Shown one piece after another: positions 29,015 through 37,715 of a DNA stretch of 64,000 nucleotides. The position numbers and the translations under genes are program-made. Within the stretch, counting starts at the first letter, position 1. Each line of letters opens with the position of its first letter. Source of the stretch: Bin87 sp034423115 (GTDB lineage Bacteria > Chloroflexota > Dehalococcoidia > Lucifugimonadales > UBA3495); assembly GCA_034423115.1 (NCBI GenBank), contig DAOUJD010000085.1:21595-85594 (forward strand), read 5' to 3'. A model generated the notes under the pieces. That model saw only the letters and a list, made by a program, of their open reading frames with translations. It did not search any database and was not told where the DNA came from.

Positions 29015-29840
29015 CGTTACCTCCGCCCTGCCATTCTATCCCAAAACCACCCCAATCCCGCCACCCTTTCGCCCGCGGCGCAACCTAGACGGATGCCGTT
29101 TCAATCGTTCCTAACGTTGCTCGGGGAGCACGTAACCTGCCCACGAGAACGCACACGGGAGCCTTTGCCAGCAGGATCTACTGCATCCTCCGCGTGATGG
29201 CAAACTGACGGCGACCGCGGCCGCCCCGTCAGTCGGGGAGTTGATTTGCGTTTCCTACCCGTCGCGTTTACCCCAACGGCGCCCCAGTGGTACGCTTCCG
29301 GCCAAAACAGCGGCACATACGACGCTAGTGGCAAACTGGTCCAGAAGGCGACCACAATCACGCCCTCGAGATCCTCGAAAGCATCCCAGCGCGCCAACGG
29401 CAAGGCCATCTTGCCGCGCGGCATGCCCGCCGACCGGCGTCGGGGCCACCAAGGCAGGGGCTGGTTCACCCAACGCGGTCACAACGCAAGGCGAAACCGC
29501 TGAGACAGCAGTGGTGAAACGGACACCGCCGGAGCAACTGCCAGTCGTCCCGGGGCTGCCCAAGAACGGCTGGGGAGACTGCGTGAGATCCAATAATGAC
29601 CCCTGAACGCACCACGGGGCCAATCCAGCCCAAACGATGAACAACATGCGCGGCCGCCCAGAAGGGCGGCCCTTCTGTTGCCCTGCTGACCCGCGCAGTC
29701 CACACCGACATCAACCGCCCAGGCAGTCACGCCATACGGCAAACGACGATTACCAAAAAGAACATCATCGCGCCCACCACGCCACCGGAACGCCCAATCC
29801 TGACCACCACGAACCCAACCGCACTAAGGAACGAATAGAC
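29015..29840. other. Long intergenic region between the Septu-like pair and the DUF262 gene
   Basis: About 825 bases between divergent genes. Contains a GC hairpin at 29219-29238 (GGCCGCCCCGTCAGTCGGGG), whose reverse complement matches the hairpin at 43302-43327, and a strong hairpin at 29652-29671. No convincing gene was found; frames crossing it have random composition. Confidence 0.4.
29652..29679 (+). terminator. GC-rich hairpin followed by CTTCTGTT
   Basis: GGCCGCCC and GGGCGGCC form a perfect 8-bp stem around the AGAA tetraloop at 29660-29663, followed by a moderately T-rich stretch. Terminator-like, but it lies in front of the DUF262 gene, so it could be an attenuator or the end of an unseen transcript. 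Confidence 0.45.
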
Positions 29841-31403
29841 ATGATCACCATCCGCAACATTGTCGAGGAAATGCGCCAGGGCACCGCCTACTGCGACTAC
29901 TGGCAGCGCGACTGGTCGTGGACCAAGGCCCACATCGCCACACTCTGGGACTCCCTCTTCAAGGGCCACCCCATCGGCCTGTTCACCTTCTGGGAACAGG
30001 AAACCCCCGAAGGCCAAGTCCACAAGCTCATCGTCGACGGCCAGCAGCGCCTGCTCAGCATCTACACCGCCATGGAAAACGCGGTGCCGCCCACCATGCT
30101 GCATAATGCGCCCACTCCGCCGCTGGGACTGCACGTCAACATCCTGACCGGCAACTTCCGTTTCCCCACGCCGATGATGAACGACCGCCCCCAGTGGATG
30201 CCCGTCTGCGACGTCATGAGCGATGACGCCAACAAGCTGGACGCCATGGAAAAGGAACTCCGGCACCGGCGCACCAACAAGGAATGGCGGCAGTGCATGC
30301 GCAACATCCGCGCCATTCAGAACAACGCCGAACGGCAGATCATGGTCTCCACCATCAACCCCGCGATGAAACTTGGCGACGTCCTCGAACTCTTTGCCCG
30401 CATGCAGAACAACGGCCGGAAGGTCACCCAAGACGACATCGAAACCATGTGGGTGTCACCCAAGTGGCCCGAAGCACGCTCCGCCATACACGACATGATC
30501 GAACGCTGGCACGACACCCCGCTGCAGAAGGTCGTCACCAAGCCGAACATCGTCCGGGTGGTGGGCATCCTGCTCAACGGCCGCCAGCATCGACACGGCC
30601 TGAGCCTGGCCGACCCGTCGACGCAGCAGCTCAAACGCGCCTTCGCCCAAGCCGACGAGTACTTCGGTGTCATCGGCACCGCCATCAAACGCCAATTGGG
30701 CATCCACAACAGGAACACCTTCCGCACCGTGGCGCCCATCTCCGTGCTCGCCCGTTACCTGCAGATCCACGGCAGCGCCTTCCCCACGCCGGAGGACGAA
30801 GCCAAGGCCATGGCCTACCTGCTGACCACCACCCTGCGCGGCTACCGTGGCGGCTCGTCGGCCGGCTCCGTCAACCAGGAACTGGAGGCCCTGAACTCCC
30901 AGGACCCCTGGCGCGAACTGCGGAATATCTCCGACGCCCGCCACGGGCCCAGCCTCACGGAACCCACCCGGTTCGATTACCAGACCAGAGCGCCCAATCC
31001 ACATCACATCCTGGTGCAGGCGCTGCGCATGCGGCCCAAGTGCCGAGACTGGGTCACCGGACAACCGCTGCGCGACATCGACCCCAGCGAGCTGGTCGAG
31101 CACCACCTCTTCGACTGGACTGCGCTTGCCGACCCTGACCAGTACCACTGCCTCGCCAATACCGTACTCGTCAGCGCCACCACGGCGAAGAGCATCAAAG
31201 CCCACCGTTCGCCGGACCAGTACCTGCACAAGATCGCAGCGCAGATGCCAGGCATCCTCCGCCAGCAGCAAATTCCCGACGACCCGGAGCTGTGGACGCC
31301 GCAGAACTTCCACAAGCTGGCGGCGGCACGCACTGCCATGATCGCCGACGAGGCCACCGACCTGATCAGCGCCCTGCAGCAGGGCCGCTACGTGGCCGCC
31401 TGA
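29841..31403 (+). CDS. DUF262 (GmrSD-like) protein with a C-terminal HNH-like region
   Basis: 520 residues from an ATG at 29841; the frame is open further upstream but lacks coding character there. The N-terminus holds the DUF262 signature Asp66-Gly-Gln-Gln-Arg70 (KLIVDGQQRLLSIYTAM), a ParB-like NTP-hydrolysing fold. The C-terminus has LVEHHLFDWTAL, CLANTVLVSATTAKSI and HRSPDQYL, the spacing of the HNH/DUF1524-type nuclease region of GmrD-like proteins, though with a non-canonical sequence. The family includes type IV restriction enzymes that cut modified phage DNA. It stands alone, next to the Septu-like pair. Confidence 0.75.
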   Translation: MITIRNIVEEMRQGTAYCDYWQRDWSWTKAHIATLWDSLFKGHPIGLFTFWEQETPEGQVHKLIVDGQQRLLSIYTAMENAVPPTMLHNAPTPPLGLHVNILTGNFRFPTPMMNDRPQWMPVCDVMSDDANKLDAMEKELRHRRTNKEWRQCMRNIRAIQNNAERQIMVSTINPAMKLGDVLELFARMQNNGRKVTQDDIETMWVSPKWPEARSAIHDMIERWHDTPLQKVVTKPNIVRVVGILLNGRQHRHGLSLADPSTQQLKRAFAQADEYFGVIGTAIKRQLGIHNRNTFRTVAPISVLARYLQIHGSAFPTPEDEAKAMAYLLTTTLRGYRGGSSAGSVNQELEALNSQDPWRELRNISDARHGPSLTEPTRFDYQTRAPNPHHILVQALRMRPKCRDWVTGQPLRDIDPSELVEHHLFDWTALADPDQYHCLANTVLVSATTAKSIKAHRSPDQYLHKIAAQMPGILRQQQIPDDPELWTPQNFHKLAAARTAMIADEATDLISALQQGRYVAA

Positions 31404-31589
31404 ACGAAGCATTCCTTCCGGAGGCAGTGGACCGCGCCAGACCGAAGCAATCAACCTTGCGGCCCGGAGCGAGAATTCCGCCGCTGCTGACGGCCACACA
31501 CGCCCTGAATCACCAGAAGGGCATGGCAGTACCCCAAGGGGCGTTTCCAGCGGGAACTGAGGTACTGCAAACGCTACAGGAGAAAAACA

Positions 31590-32363
31590 ATGTCCAAGTC
31601 CAAACACAGGAAGCGCCGAAACAGCGGCCGCGGCCCGTCGGGCAAGCAGCCCAACCCCCCGAAACAGAACCAGGCCTACCTGAAGGACCTCGACGGCGTC
31701 GGCTGGGAACTGGTGGCACAGAAAAACCACAACCTCCGCGACCTGCACGGGTACCGCATCGGATGCGACGACGGAACCGGCTTGGCAGCCGAGGTCGGCC
31801 TGTCGCTCGCCGAGGAACACGTCAAACCCGCCACACTGGCCGAGTGCGGCCCTGCCGGACACCAGCGCCAAGCCTGGAACGTCATGACGGGTGAGCAGGC
31901 ATACGCCCAGCCCTGCGAAGCCTGCGGGGAGACGCCCGAATTCTCGGAGACCTGGTCCGGCATGGACGAACTCGGCTTCGTGTGCGAGGAAGTCATCGAA
32001 GACATCGGGCCCGGAGCTTCCATCCACCACGAACTGAACCTCTACGGAAACAAACTCAATCAGTTCGGATTCAGCTACCGGATCGAACGCGTCGAGTGGC
32101 CAGAGAAAGGGTCCACCAACATCACGCACCATCCATACCCAGGCGACGATGCCATCACCGTCCAGTGGCTGATCGAGGAACTCGCAGCTCGGGGCAACAT
32201 GCCGCCTGACACCCCGGTGACGAACCCCGAAAACCGTGCGCTGTTCACGGACGACTTCCTGCGCGAATACCTTAAATCCGAATGCAAGGACTGGACCCCC
32301 TTCACGGCCATCTTCGCCGTTTTCGAACCTGATCCCGACGATGTCGAGAATGAGCCGGCGTAG
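31590..32363 (+). CDS. Unknown protein with a GHxRQAW/C-x2-CG zinc-like module (family member 1)
   Basis: 257 residues from an ATG at 31590 with AGGAG 7 nt upstream. A basic, disordered N-terminus (SKSKHRKRRNSGRG) precedes a module at about residues 83-145: CGPAGHQRQAWNVMT, then CEACGETPEF and SGMDELGFVCEEV. The same module, in the same order, occurs in the protein at 34880-35647. The paired cysteines and His suggest zinc binding. The C-terminal ~100 residues are acidic and unlike the paralogue. I know no family for it. It opens the repeat-rich region at 31.5-47 kb. Confidence 0.6.
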   Translation: MSKSKHRKRRNSGRGPSGKQPNPPKQNQAYLKDLDGVGWELVAQKNHNLRDLHGYRIGCDDGTGLAAEVGLSLAEEHVKPATLAECGPAGHQRQAWNVMTGEQAYAQPCEACGETPEFSETWSGMDELGFVCEEVIEDIGPGASIHHELNLYGNKLNQFGFSYRIERVEWPEKGSTNITHHPYPGDDAITVQWLIEELAARGNMPPDTPVTNPENRALFTDDFLREYLKSECKDWTPFTAIFAVFEPDPDDVENEPA

Positions 32364-32459
32364 TTCGTTCACAACGCCGGCGACCTCGATGCCTGCAACG
32401 GTAGAGGCAAGGAGAAGGCACTGAGGGCAGCTACATCCGGCACCCTCCCAGAGGCCACC

Positions 32460-32509
32460 AAGGCCGTAGAACGCGCCCGAGGGCCGTTTCCGGCGGAAAT
32501 ACGGGGCAC
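32460..32509 (+). repeat. Dispersed short repeat, copy 2 (partner at 12681-12729)
   Basis: About 50 bp aligned with 12681-12729 with one gap and a few changes. This copy has a clearer fold-back (CCGTTTCC/GGAAATACGG). It lies about 100 bases after the stop of the gene at 31590-32363. Confidence 0.6.
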
Positions 32510-32557
32510 TCCGCCGCAGTTGCCAACCCTTCGGCAAAAGCAGGAACTTACCCGGGT

Positions 32558-32986
32558 TCAGCAAAACGACTCGTCAGCGCTCCGCACCTGGAACTGCAAC
32601 CTGCCGATGGCAGGGTCATGCACCATCACCCAGCGACCAAGCACATCCTGTCCCAGCAGCGACGGCAATCCGCTACCAACCTGCTCCGGCTTGCCGACGC
32701 GAGTATCCAGGTCGGACACGTAAGTGACCGCGCCATCCGCATCAACAAACGTCAGAATAGCTCGCTCCACAAATCGTTCCGACCTGCCACCGACGCCAGT
32801 GACGTATCCGCCGTGTTGCAGACGGTCAAAGGGCAAACGCAACGGAATGCCGTCCTTGGGATGAATGCAGGTCACTGCAGCCCCGGTGTCTACCAAGAAC
32901 CTGACGGCGCCGAACACCCCCAACCTCGGTACTCCCACCACGGCTGAAACGTAGGGATGTCCGCCATCGAACTCCCCGATTATCAA
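32558..32986 (-). CDS. Retropepsin-like aspartyl protease domain protein
   Basis: 142 residues. FLVDTGAAVTC carries the catalytic Asp-Thr-Gly (Asp33). The second half ends with the typical LPSLLGQDVLGRWVMVHDP strand-turn-strand of single-domain, dimeric retropepsin folds (aspartyl protease family of bacteria). Its ATG overlaps the stop of the upstream gene (32983-32986, ATGA), so the two are translationally coupled. Whether it cleaves peptides is unknown. A second member of the superfamily lies at 57664-58020. Confidence 0.7.
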   Translation of the reverse strand: MIIGEFDGGHPYVSAVVGVPRLGVFGAVRFLVDTGAAVTCIHPKDGIPLRLPFDRLQHGGYVTGVGGRSERFVERAILTFVDADGAVTYVSDLDTRVGKPEQVGSGLPSLLGQDVLGRWVMVHDPAIGRLQFQVRSADESFC

Positions 32987-33297
32987 AGGATAATCACCCG
33001 AGGTTCGGAGCTCACGAACTCAAGCACGACTGCGCCGCCAGCTGCTACGCCGGCCTCGATGCCGGCCATCACCGTCTCCGGTGATTCCCCGCGCACGACA
33101 ACTTCGTCAATCCCCACGCCAACCCAGTAGCCCTCGCCCGACGCCGGCGTCGCCGCGATTGCGTCTTTCAACAGCGAACGCAACCGGGCGTGTTCGTCCA
33201 GCATCGCCGAAACCGTCGCTGCGTCCGCCGTATCACTGTCCACATCGGGAACAGTGCTCGACGTCATAATCTCGTCAAGATTTTCCCTGACCGCCAT
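32983..33297 (-). CDS. Hypothetical partner of the retropepsin-like protein
   Basis: 104 residues. A Ser/Asp-rich N-terminus precedes a helix (ATVSAMLDEHARLRSLLKDAI) and a small beta domain: YWVGVGIDEVVVRGESPETV, then GAVVLEFV. The last part resembles the short DUF5678-like domain often found beside aspartyl-protease-like genes. The stop overlaps the start of the next gene by 4 nt, so the two products are probably made together. It may be a substrate or an inhibitor; this is inference from coupling only. Confidence 0.6.
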   Translation of the reverse strand: MAVRENLDEIMTSSTVPDVDSDTADAATVSAMLDEHARLRSLLKDAIAATPASGEGYWVGVGIDEVVVRGESPETVMAGIEAGVAAGGAVVLEFVSSEPRVIIL

Positions 33298-33322
33298 TCG
33301 TCGACCTCCCGACTGCGCTTAG

Positions 33323-33700
33323 CGCGATTCCGCACTAACTATACCAGTTGCACCTGGCCGGCGTGGTGAGACCCTGACGGCGCGAGAGCCATCTTCCGGC
33401 GGTACAGCCAACGTAGCGGAAAATCACGAACGAACAGCCGACGCCAAGAGCTGCACCGGCTACTCTCTGCAGCAGTACAGCGAGGCAACGTTCAGCGAGA
33501 TCCAAGCGGCACGCATCACCAGACGGTGGCACCCTGGCCAGCCCGACTACGACTACCGCGCTCGCGCCGAAACGTCGTACCAGATGTTCAACCTCGGCTA
33601 CTCGAGGAAGTGGCTCACCGAAAACTTCGGCGTGTCCGTCATGACCATAGACCGCGGCCCGGCGAAGATCCACAAGGCCAGATCAACCGACCTCCGCTGA
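33323..33700 (+). pseudogene. Remnant with a helix-turn-helix-like C-terminus, no start codon
   Basis: A frame open from the TAG at 33320 to a TGA at 33698 without a usable ATG or GTG near its beginning. The last ~80 residues read as protein: EATFSEIQAARITRRW, DYRARAETSYQMFNLGYS and RKWLTENFGVSVMTIDR, the latter like the recognition helix of a recombinase or regulator. The 5' part has probably been lost or replaced. It directly precedes the repeat array. Confidence 0.35.
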
Positions 33701-33730
33701 CCACTTCCCACGGCACCGCAACGGGGAACT

Positions 33731-34331
33731 ATCATCCCATAACAGGGTTAAAGGGCTCGCCCGCCCCGCTCGCAGCAACCAGCAGTGGGCGCGTTTTCTT
33801 CCACCGCAGCTCGGACAGCCGATTCAGGAAACTTCCCAGCCGGCAGCAGGCAACGCAGGAACCAAAGCGACACGTGCGGCAAATCCACGCCGCCTCCGCC
33901 AGCGGGTAGGACCACCACCCCCCGCCCACAGGGCGGGGGGGAGACATCCCATAACAGGGTTAAAGGGCCCGCCCCGCTCTCAGCCACCACTGAGGCCGCG
34001 TTTGCTTCTGCCTCTGGAGCAGCTGTTCAGCCGCCGACTACCGGCCGCGCAGAAACCCAAGCAGACTCCCCAGCAGGTGTAACCACCCCCGCGCCCACGG
34101 GGGCGGGAGCCGACGCATCCCATAACAGGGTTAAAGGGCTCGCACTCCCCGCTCGTAGCCTCCAGCAGTCGGCGCGTTTTCTTCTGCCGCAGCTCGGACA
34201 GCCGATTCAGGAAACTTCCCAGCCGGCAGCAGGCAACGCAGGAACAAAAGCGACACGCATGGGAAATCCAAGCCGACTCCGCCAGCGGGTGTGGCCACCA
34301 GTCCCCCGCCCACAGGGCGGTGCTGCGACAT
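33731..34331 (+). repeat. Array of three long repeats with core CCATAACAGGGTTAAAGGG
   Basis: Cores begin at 33737, 33949 and 34120, with a fourth at 34333 opening the next feature. Spacing is 212, 171 and 213 bp: units alternate A-B-A-B. Units 1 and 3 are near-identical over most of ~213 bp (shared GCGCGTTTTCTTC, CAGCTCGGACAGCCGATTC and CGGCAGCAGGCAACGCAGG). Just before cores 2-4 lies a GC hairpin built on CCGCCCACAGGGCGG or a variant; the best (33918-33940) has a perfect 10-bp stem with an ACA loop. The compensating differences among hairpins suggest selection on RNA structure. No protein frame is conserved. Confidence 0.75.
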
Positions 34332-34668
34332 ACCATAACAGGGTTAAAGGGCCCGCACCGCACCGCTCACAGCCACCGCTGAAGCCACGGGTTTTCCAGC
34401 AGTTGCTGTAGCAGCAGGTGTTCAGCTGATGTTTTCCGCCAGCGGGTTCAGCAGCCTTCCAAGACGCAAGTCGACCGCAGAGCGGCCCTGGCACAGCCTG
34501 TCAAGAGCACGGACACCCGCCACCAGTGGGCACGCCCACATTGCCAAAGCTGACACAGCACCCGCAGTTTCCGCGCCACAGCGCCCCAGACAGCCTCTAA
34601 CGCCGCCGGTGAGAAAAATGCCACCAGCCAGTCCAAGGCCCTCTCCGTGGCTCCTGGGCGGTTTTTCA
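34332..34668 (+). repeat. Composite long repeat: core A followed by module B
   Basis: Core CCATAACAGGGTTAAAGGG at 34333-34351 leads into a CAGCGGGTTCAGCAGCC stretch near 34440. Module B follows at 34556-34668: CAGTTTCCGCGCCACAGCGC, CCGCCGGTG...CCACCAG and CCCTCTCCGTGGCTCCTG. The same order and about the same length (~340 bp) recur at 37993-38345. GGTG and CACC inside module B form a hairpin that is kept in most copies. It probably encodes a structured RNA or leader. Confidence 0.65.
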
Positions 34669-34727
34669 CCCGACCAGCGTCGCAGTTGGTCGGAGTCAGT
34701 CACCACAACCAACGTCTCCGCCCGAAC

Positions 34728-34806
34728 AGCGCCACAGGGCGCCGTTTTCACGTCACCGCAGGAATTCCACCCCAACGGCTGCAGGGCGCCACCCGGGGCC
34801 ATTTCC
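34728..34806 (-). repeat. Dispersed short repeat, copy 2 (partner at 26126-26192)
   Basis: Contains CGCCACAGGGCG (mini-hairpin), CGTTTTCACGTC, TTCCACCCCAA and CCCGG-GCC in the same order as the copy at 26.1 kb. It ends about 70 bases before the next gene. Confidence 0.5.
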
Positions 34807-34879
34807 GGCCAGCACCGGCCGCGCTGGCAACATCAGCCAAACCCGCCATCACCCGCCACACGACCACAGGAGAGCCAGC

Positions 34880-35647
34880 ATGGCCGACCTTGAACTCACC
34901 CACATTCGCATGTTCGCCGAGGACGGTGACCCAGGCTGGCACGCCGGTCGGCTCGAAGACGGCCGCCGCGTCCACGCTGCCGCCATACCCTGCAATCCAG
35001 GAGAACTCCACTGGTCGGGCAGCGTCGAAGATTCGACCGCCTGCGAGTGCGGCGGTGCCGGCACCTGCAACCTCTGCCGGATCCGAGCCGACGGCAGTCT
35101 CGTGTATACGAAGGTCACCGGCTGCTACCGCTCCGCCAACAGCGCCGTACGCGCCCTGAAACACTGGGCAGCCCACCCCGACGCCACGCCGCCGCCGGCG
35201 CCCTTCAACTGCGGCTGGACCACCATGCAGGCCATCCTCTGCGACAACGAGCCCGACGCGGTTCCCATGCCGCTGGGCACCACGGAAACCCCCATCCTGC
35301 GCCCTCCAGACGACACCATGTATGACTACGACCCGAGGGACGTGTTCCAGGAAATCATGATTGACCAGATCACGCCTGAGTCCCTCGACGAGTGCTGCGA
35401 AAAGGGACACCCAAGGCAGGCCTGGCTCATCCTCACCGAACAGCAGGAAGACGCCGAACTCTGTCCAGCCTGTGGTCGCATTCCCGACTTCATCGAGAAG
35501 ATGACCTCCGGCGACATGGGCATCGACTTCGACTACATCAGCGAGAAAATAGACCCCACCCACAACGTGTCCCACGCAATCTCCGTCGGCGAAGACCGGT
35601 ACGACCCCACGTTCTACTTCGACTCGGAAATATTCAGATCCGTCTGA
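34880..35647 (+). CDS. Unknown protein with a GHxRQAW/C-x2-CG zinc-like module (family member 2)
   Basis: 255 residues from an ATG at 34880 with AGGAG 7 nt upstream. An N-terminal part has ten or more cysteines and histidines (ACECGGAGTCNLCRI looks like a zinc knot). The C-terminal module at about residues 172-230 (CCEKGHPRQAWLILT, CPACGRIPDF, SGDMGIDFDYISEK) matches the module in the protein at 31590-32363. The module sits at the C-terminus here and in the middle there, so it is a mobile domain. Function unknown. The gene follows the repeat array and ends before a strong terminator. Confidence 0.65.
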   Translation: MADLELTHIRMFAEDGDPGWHAGRLEDGRRVHAAAIPCNPGELHWSGSVEDSTACECGGAGTCNLCRIRADGSLVYTKVTGCYRSANSAVRALKHWAAHPDATPPPAPFNCGWTTMQAILCDNEPDAVPMPLGTTETPILRPPDDTMYDYDPRDVFQEIMIDQITPESLDECCEKGHPRQAWLILTEQQEDAELCPACGRIPDFIEKMTSGDMGIDFDYISEKIDPTHNVSHAISVGEDRYDPTFYFDSEIFRSV

Positions 35648-35795
35648 TTCCGCTGCCGTAACGCATTTCACATACGCCCAAAACTACGCCATTACTCGGG
35701 CATGACGGACGTGACTCCGATCGCTTACAATGTACATGCCCTTACCTCGGGCCGTTGTGTTAGCCGACTTATCACCGGCAACAAACTACACAACG

Positions 35796-35827
35796 AAAAG
35801 CCGCCGTGAAACGCTCCGGCGGCTTTT
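35796..35827. terminator. Strong bidirectional Rho-independent terminator
   Basis: AAAAGCCGCCG (35796-35806) pairs perfectly with CGGCGGCTTTT (35817-35827) around a 10-nt loop. The stem-embedded T-run serves the plus strand and the A-run the minus strand. It should end transcription from the gene at 34880-35647 and isolate the next gene. Confidence 0.85.
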
Positions 35828-35894
35828 GCATTCTGAAAGCGGTACAATGAATGTAATCCGCTGGGGCTGATAGCCCAGCACCCCGAGGTAACTC

Positions 35895-37715
35895 ATGAGC
35901 GTTTCCTTGTCCGGCTCCGCCGGCGACCTCCGCATCACGTTCTACGCCCACATTGACCACCAAGACGGTCAACGCATCGTGGAACTCGACGCCCTCGAAC
36001 AAGCGGCCAACGAACGATTGATGCAGCAGCTGCTCTCAGACCCGACCCTAGCCGACCTACTGGACAGTTTCCAGACCACCAGCACTCCCGCCACGCAACC
36101 GCATGACGAAGCCGGACACTGCCCGAGCAACGCCGAGACCAGTGTCCTCCAGCACACGCCAGAACCAGCGCCGCGACAACGGGCGGACGCCGACACGGCA
36201 CAGCAGGGCGAAGCGACCTCCGACCGAGGACAGGACACCAGCAACGACGCCGCCATGCACCCAAGCCACCGCGCTCCTGCGACGGGCGGGGCGTCAGCCG
36301 AGGACAGCACGAATCCCGACAACAACCAAGAGGCCAACGACCAAGAAACCGAAGGTCTCACCGTCGAACCGTCAGATTCCCAATCTCCAAACAATCCCTC
36401 ACCCGACAAAAAGCCGGATCCTCGAAATCAGCCAAAATCGGAGAACCCCAAATCCCTCCTATATGAAACTGTTAAAGAGGAGGGATTTAAGGCATCCCCC
36501 AAAGGGAAACGTCCCAAGAAAACCAAGGGATCCAAGAAACCCAGGAAACCCAAGATGCGGTTCACGCCTACACCGCAACGGGAACTACCGCAATATTCCT
36601 GCCCCAACATAGGACACCGTTACCTCCAAGCTGCACAGCCCGAAGGGAAACCAACCCGTAGCCCAGGCCCCTGCGACAAATGCGATGCCTGCATGGGGGC
36701 CAGGCGGCACGAAAAGATGGAGCAGTACGCTGCCAGCAAGCCGTCGCCCGTCTCCACGGTCCTGGAGTGCGACTTCCCAACCTTCTTCATGGCCAACGAC
36801 TTCGCAACACTTGATAAACACAAGAACTGGATCCCCGAAGCACGCAGGTGCACTCTGTTCAACGCACTCCATGAGTACGCTCTAGGGCGGCCGTGGAAAA
36901 TCCGCCTGATCCTGGACAGCCCTGCCTCCGTCGAGCTGCGAGACGCCATCGAGCAGCACGCAATCAACGCCGGCGCCCGCAACGTCAGTGTGACCGAGAC
37001 ACCGGTTTCGCCCGGACAGTTCATGGCATGGTTGCCACACCAATTCAGCATGAAGAAAGGACCCAAGTCCCATTACAACCTGTGCCGGTTCTCCAACGGC
37101 TGGGCTCAGAAGGAGAAGACACCCAGCGACAATCGGAAGGGGAAAACGGAGAGGCTGCTGGCAGAAGACAGCGACACGGAAATATTCGTAACAGTCCAAA
37201 TCGAACGGGCAACGGCTATCACCAAATCCTGGAAGGAAACATACAACCTGTCAAACAATAAGGACGTGCCGCCCGAAAGACGGCGCGAACTCAGGAAACA
37301 AGCCCGACGCGAACTGCAACGCGCACGCCAAGTTGCGTTCACGGACTGGCTCCGGCGGTGGGAAACGCTGCACCCCGAGTACATTGACCGCTGCCGCAAG
37401 TTCATCGACGAATACCGGCGCGGCGAAAAACCGTCCGCTGCAGAATGGCAGGCAGAAACCAAAGGCCCAAGGAAACTGGTGGTGGAAACCGCCCGATGGC
37501 TGAACGGAGCAAGAGATGTCGAACCAGCCTTCGTGACAGTAGCCCAACGACTCGGCTACATCCCTGAAGGCGAGCACCCCGCCGTTGACGTCGCGTACCT
37601 GACGCAACTCACACGCACGCTACCGCCGCTGGAGTTCTACGACGAGCCGTACGTTTTGGAAGCCTTTCCCGAAGAATTCGACCCTTTCGACGACTACGCG
37701 GAAATGGCCGCCTGA
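35895..37715 (+). CDS. Large unknown protein with a disordered N-terminus and a cysteine motif
   Basis: 606 residues from an ATG at 35895 with GAGG 6 nt upstream. Residues 1-60 are a folded helical start. Residues ~60-215 are Pro/Ser/Asn/Gln-rich and disordered, ending in a very basic stretch (KGKRPKKTKGSKKPRKPK). Then come PNIGHRYLQ and GPCDKCDACMGARRHEKM (Cys-x2-Cys-x2-Cys), which recalls the cysteine cluster of phage replication initiators, but no HUH or polymerase motif is evident. The remaining ~330 residues are a folded alpha/beta and helical region. A role in DNA or RNA binding is plausible; I cannot name a family. A short hairpin GCTGGG/CCCAGC lies in its leader. Confidence 0.7.
   Translation: MSVSLSGSAGDLRITFYAHIDHQDGQRIVELDALEQAANERLMQQLLSDPTLADLLDSFQTTSTPATQPHDEAGHCPSNAETSVLQHTPEPAPRQRADADTAQQGEATSDRGQDTSNDAAMHPSHRAPATGGASAEDSTNPDNNQEANDQETEGLTVEPSDSQSPNNPSPDKKPDPRNQPKSENPKSLLYETVKEEGFKASPKGKRPKKTKGSKKPRKPKMRFTPTPQRELPQYSCPNIGHRYLQAAQPEGKPTRSPGPCDKCDACMGARRHEKMEQYAASKPSPVSTVLECDFPTFFMANDFATLDKHKNWIPEARRCTLFNALHEYALGRPWKIRLILDSPASVELRDAIEQHAINAGARNVSVTETPVSPGQFMAWLPHQFSMKKGPKSHYNLCRFSNGWAQKEKTPSDNRKGKTERLLAEDSDTEIFVTVQIERATAITKSWKETYNLSNNKDVPPERRRELRKQARRELQRARQVAFTDWLRRWETLHPEYIDRCRKFIDEYRRGEKPSAAEWQAETKGPRKLVVETARWLNGARDVEPAFVTVAQRLGYIPEGEHPAVDVAYLTQLTRTLPPLEFYDEPYVLEAFPEEFDPFDDYAEMAA

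Noticed and set aside
30456..32564. A 702-residue minus-strand frame
   Set aside because: Shadow spanning the DUF262 gene and the gene at 31590, both of which have ribosome sites and recognisable motifs on the plus strand.
33731..34351. CRISPR array
   Set aside because: The repeats are ~170-215 bp long with only a 19-bp invariant core, and the material between cores is itself repeated between units 1 and 3, so there are no unique spacers. No cas genes except a Cas4-like orphan 23 kb away.
34748..35671. A 307-residue minus-strand frame
   Set aside because: Opposite the zinc-module gene at 34880, which has a good ribosome site and shares a motif with a paralogue. The minus frame has neither.
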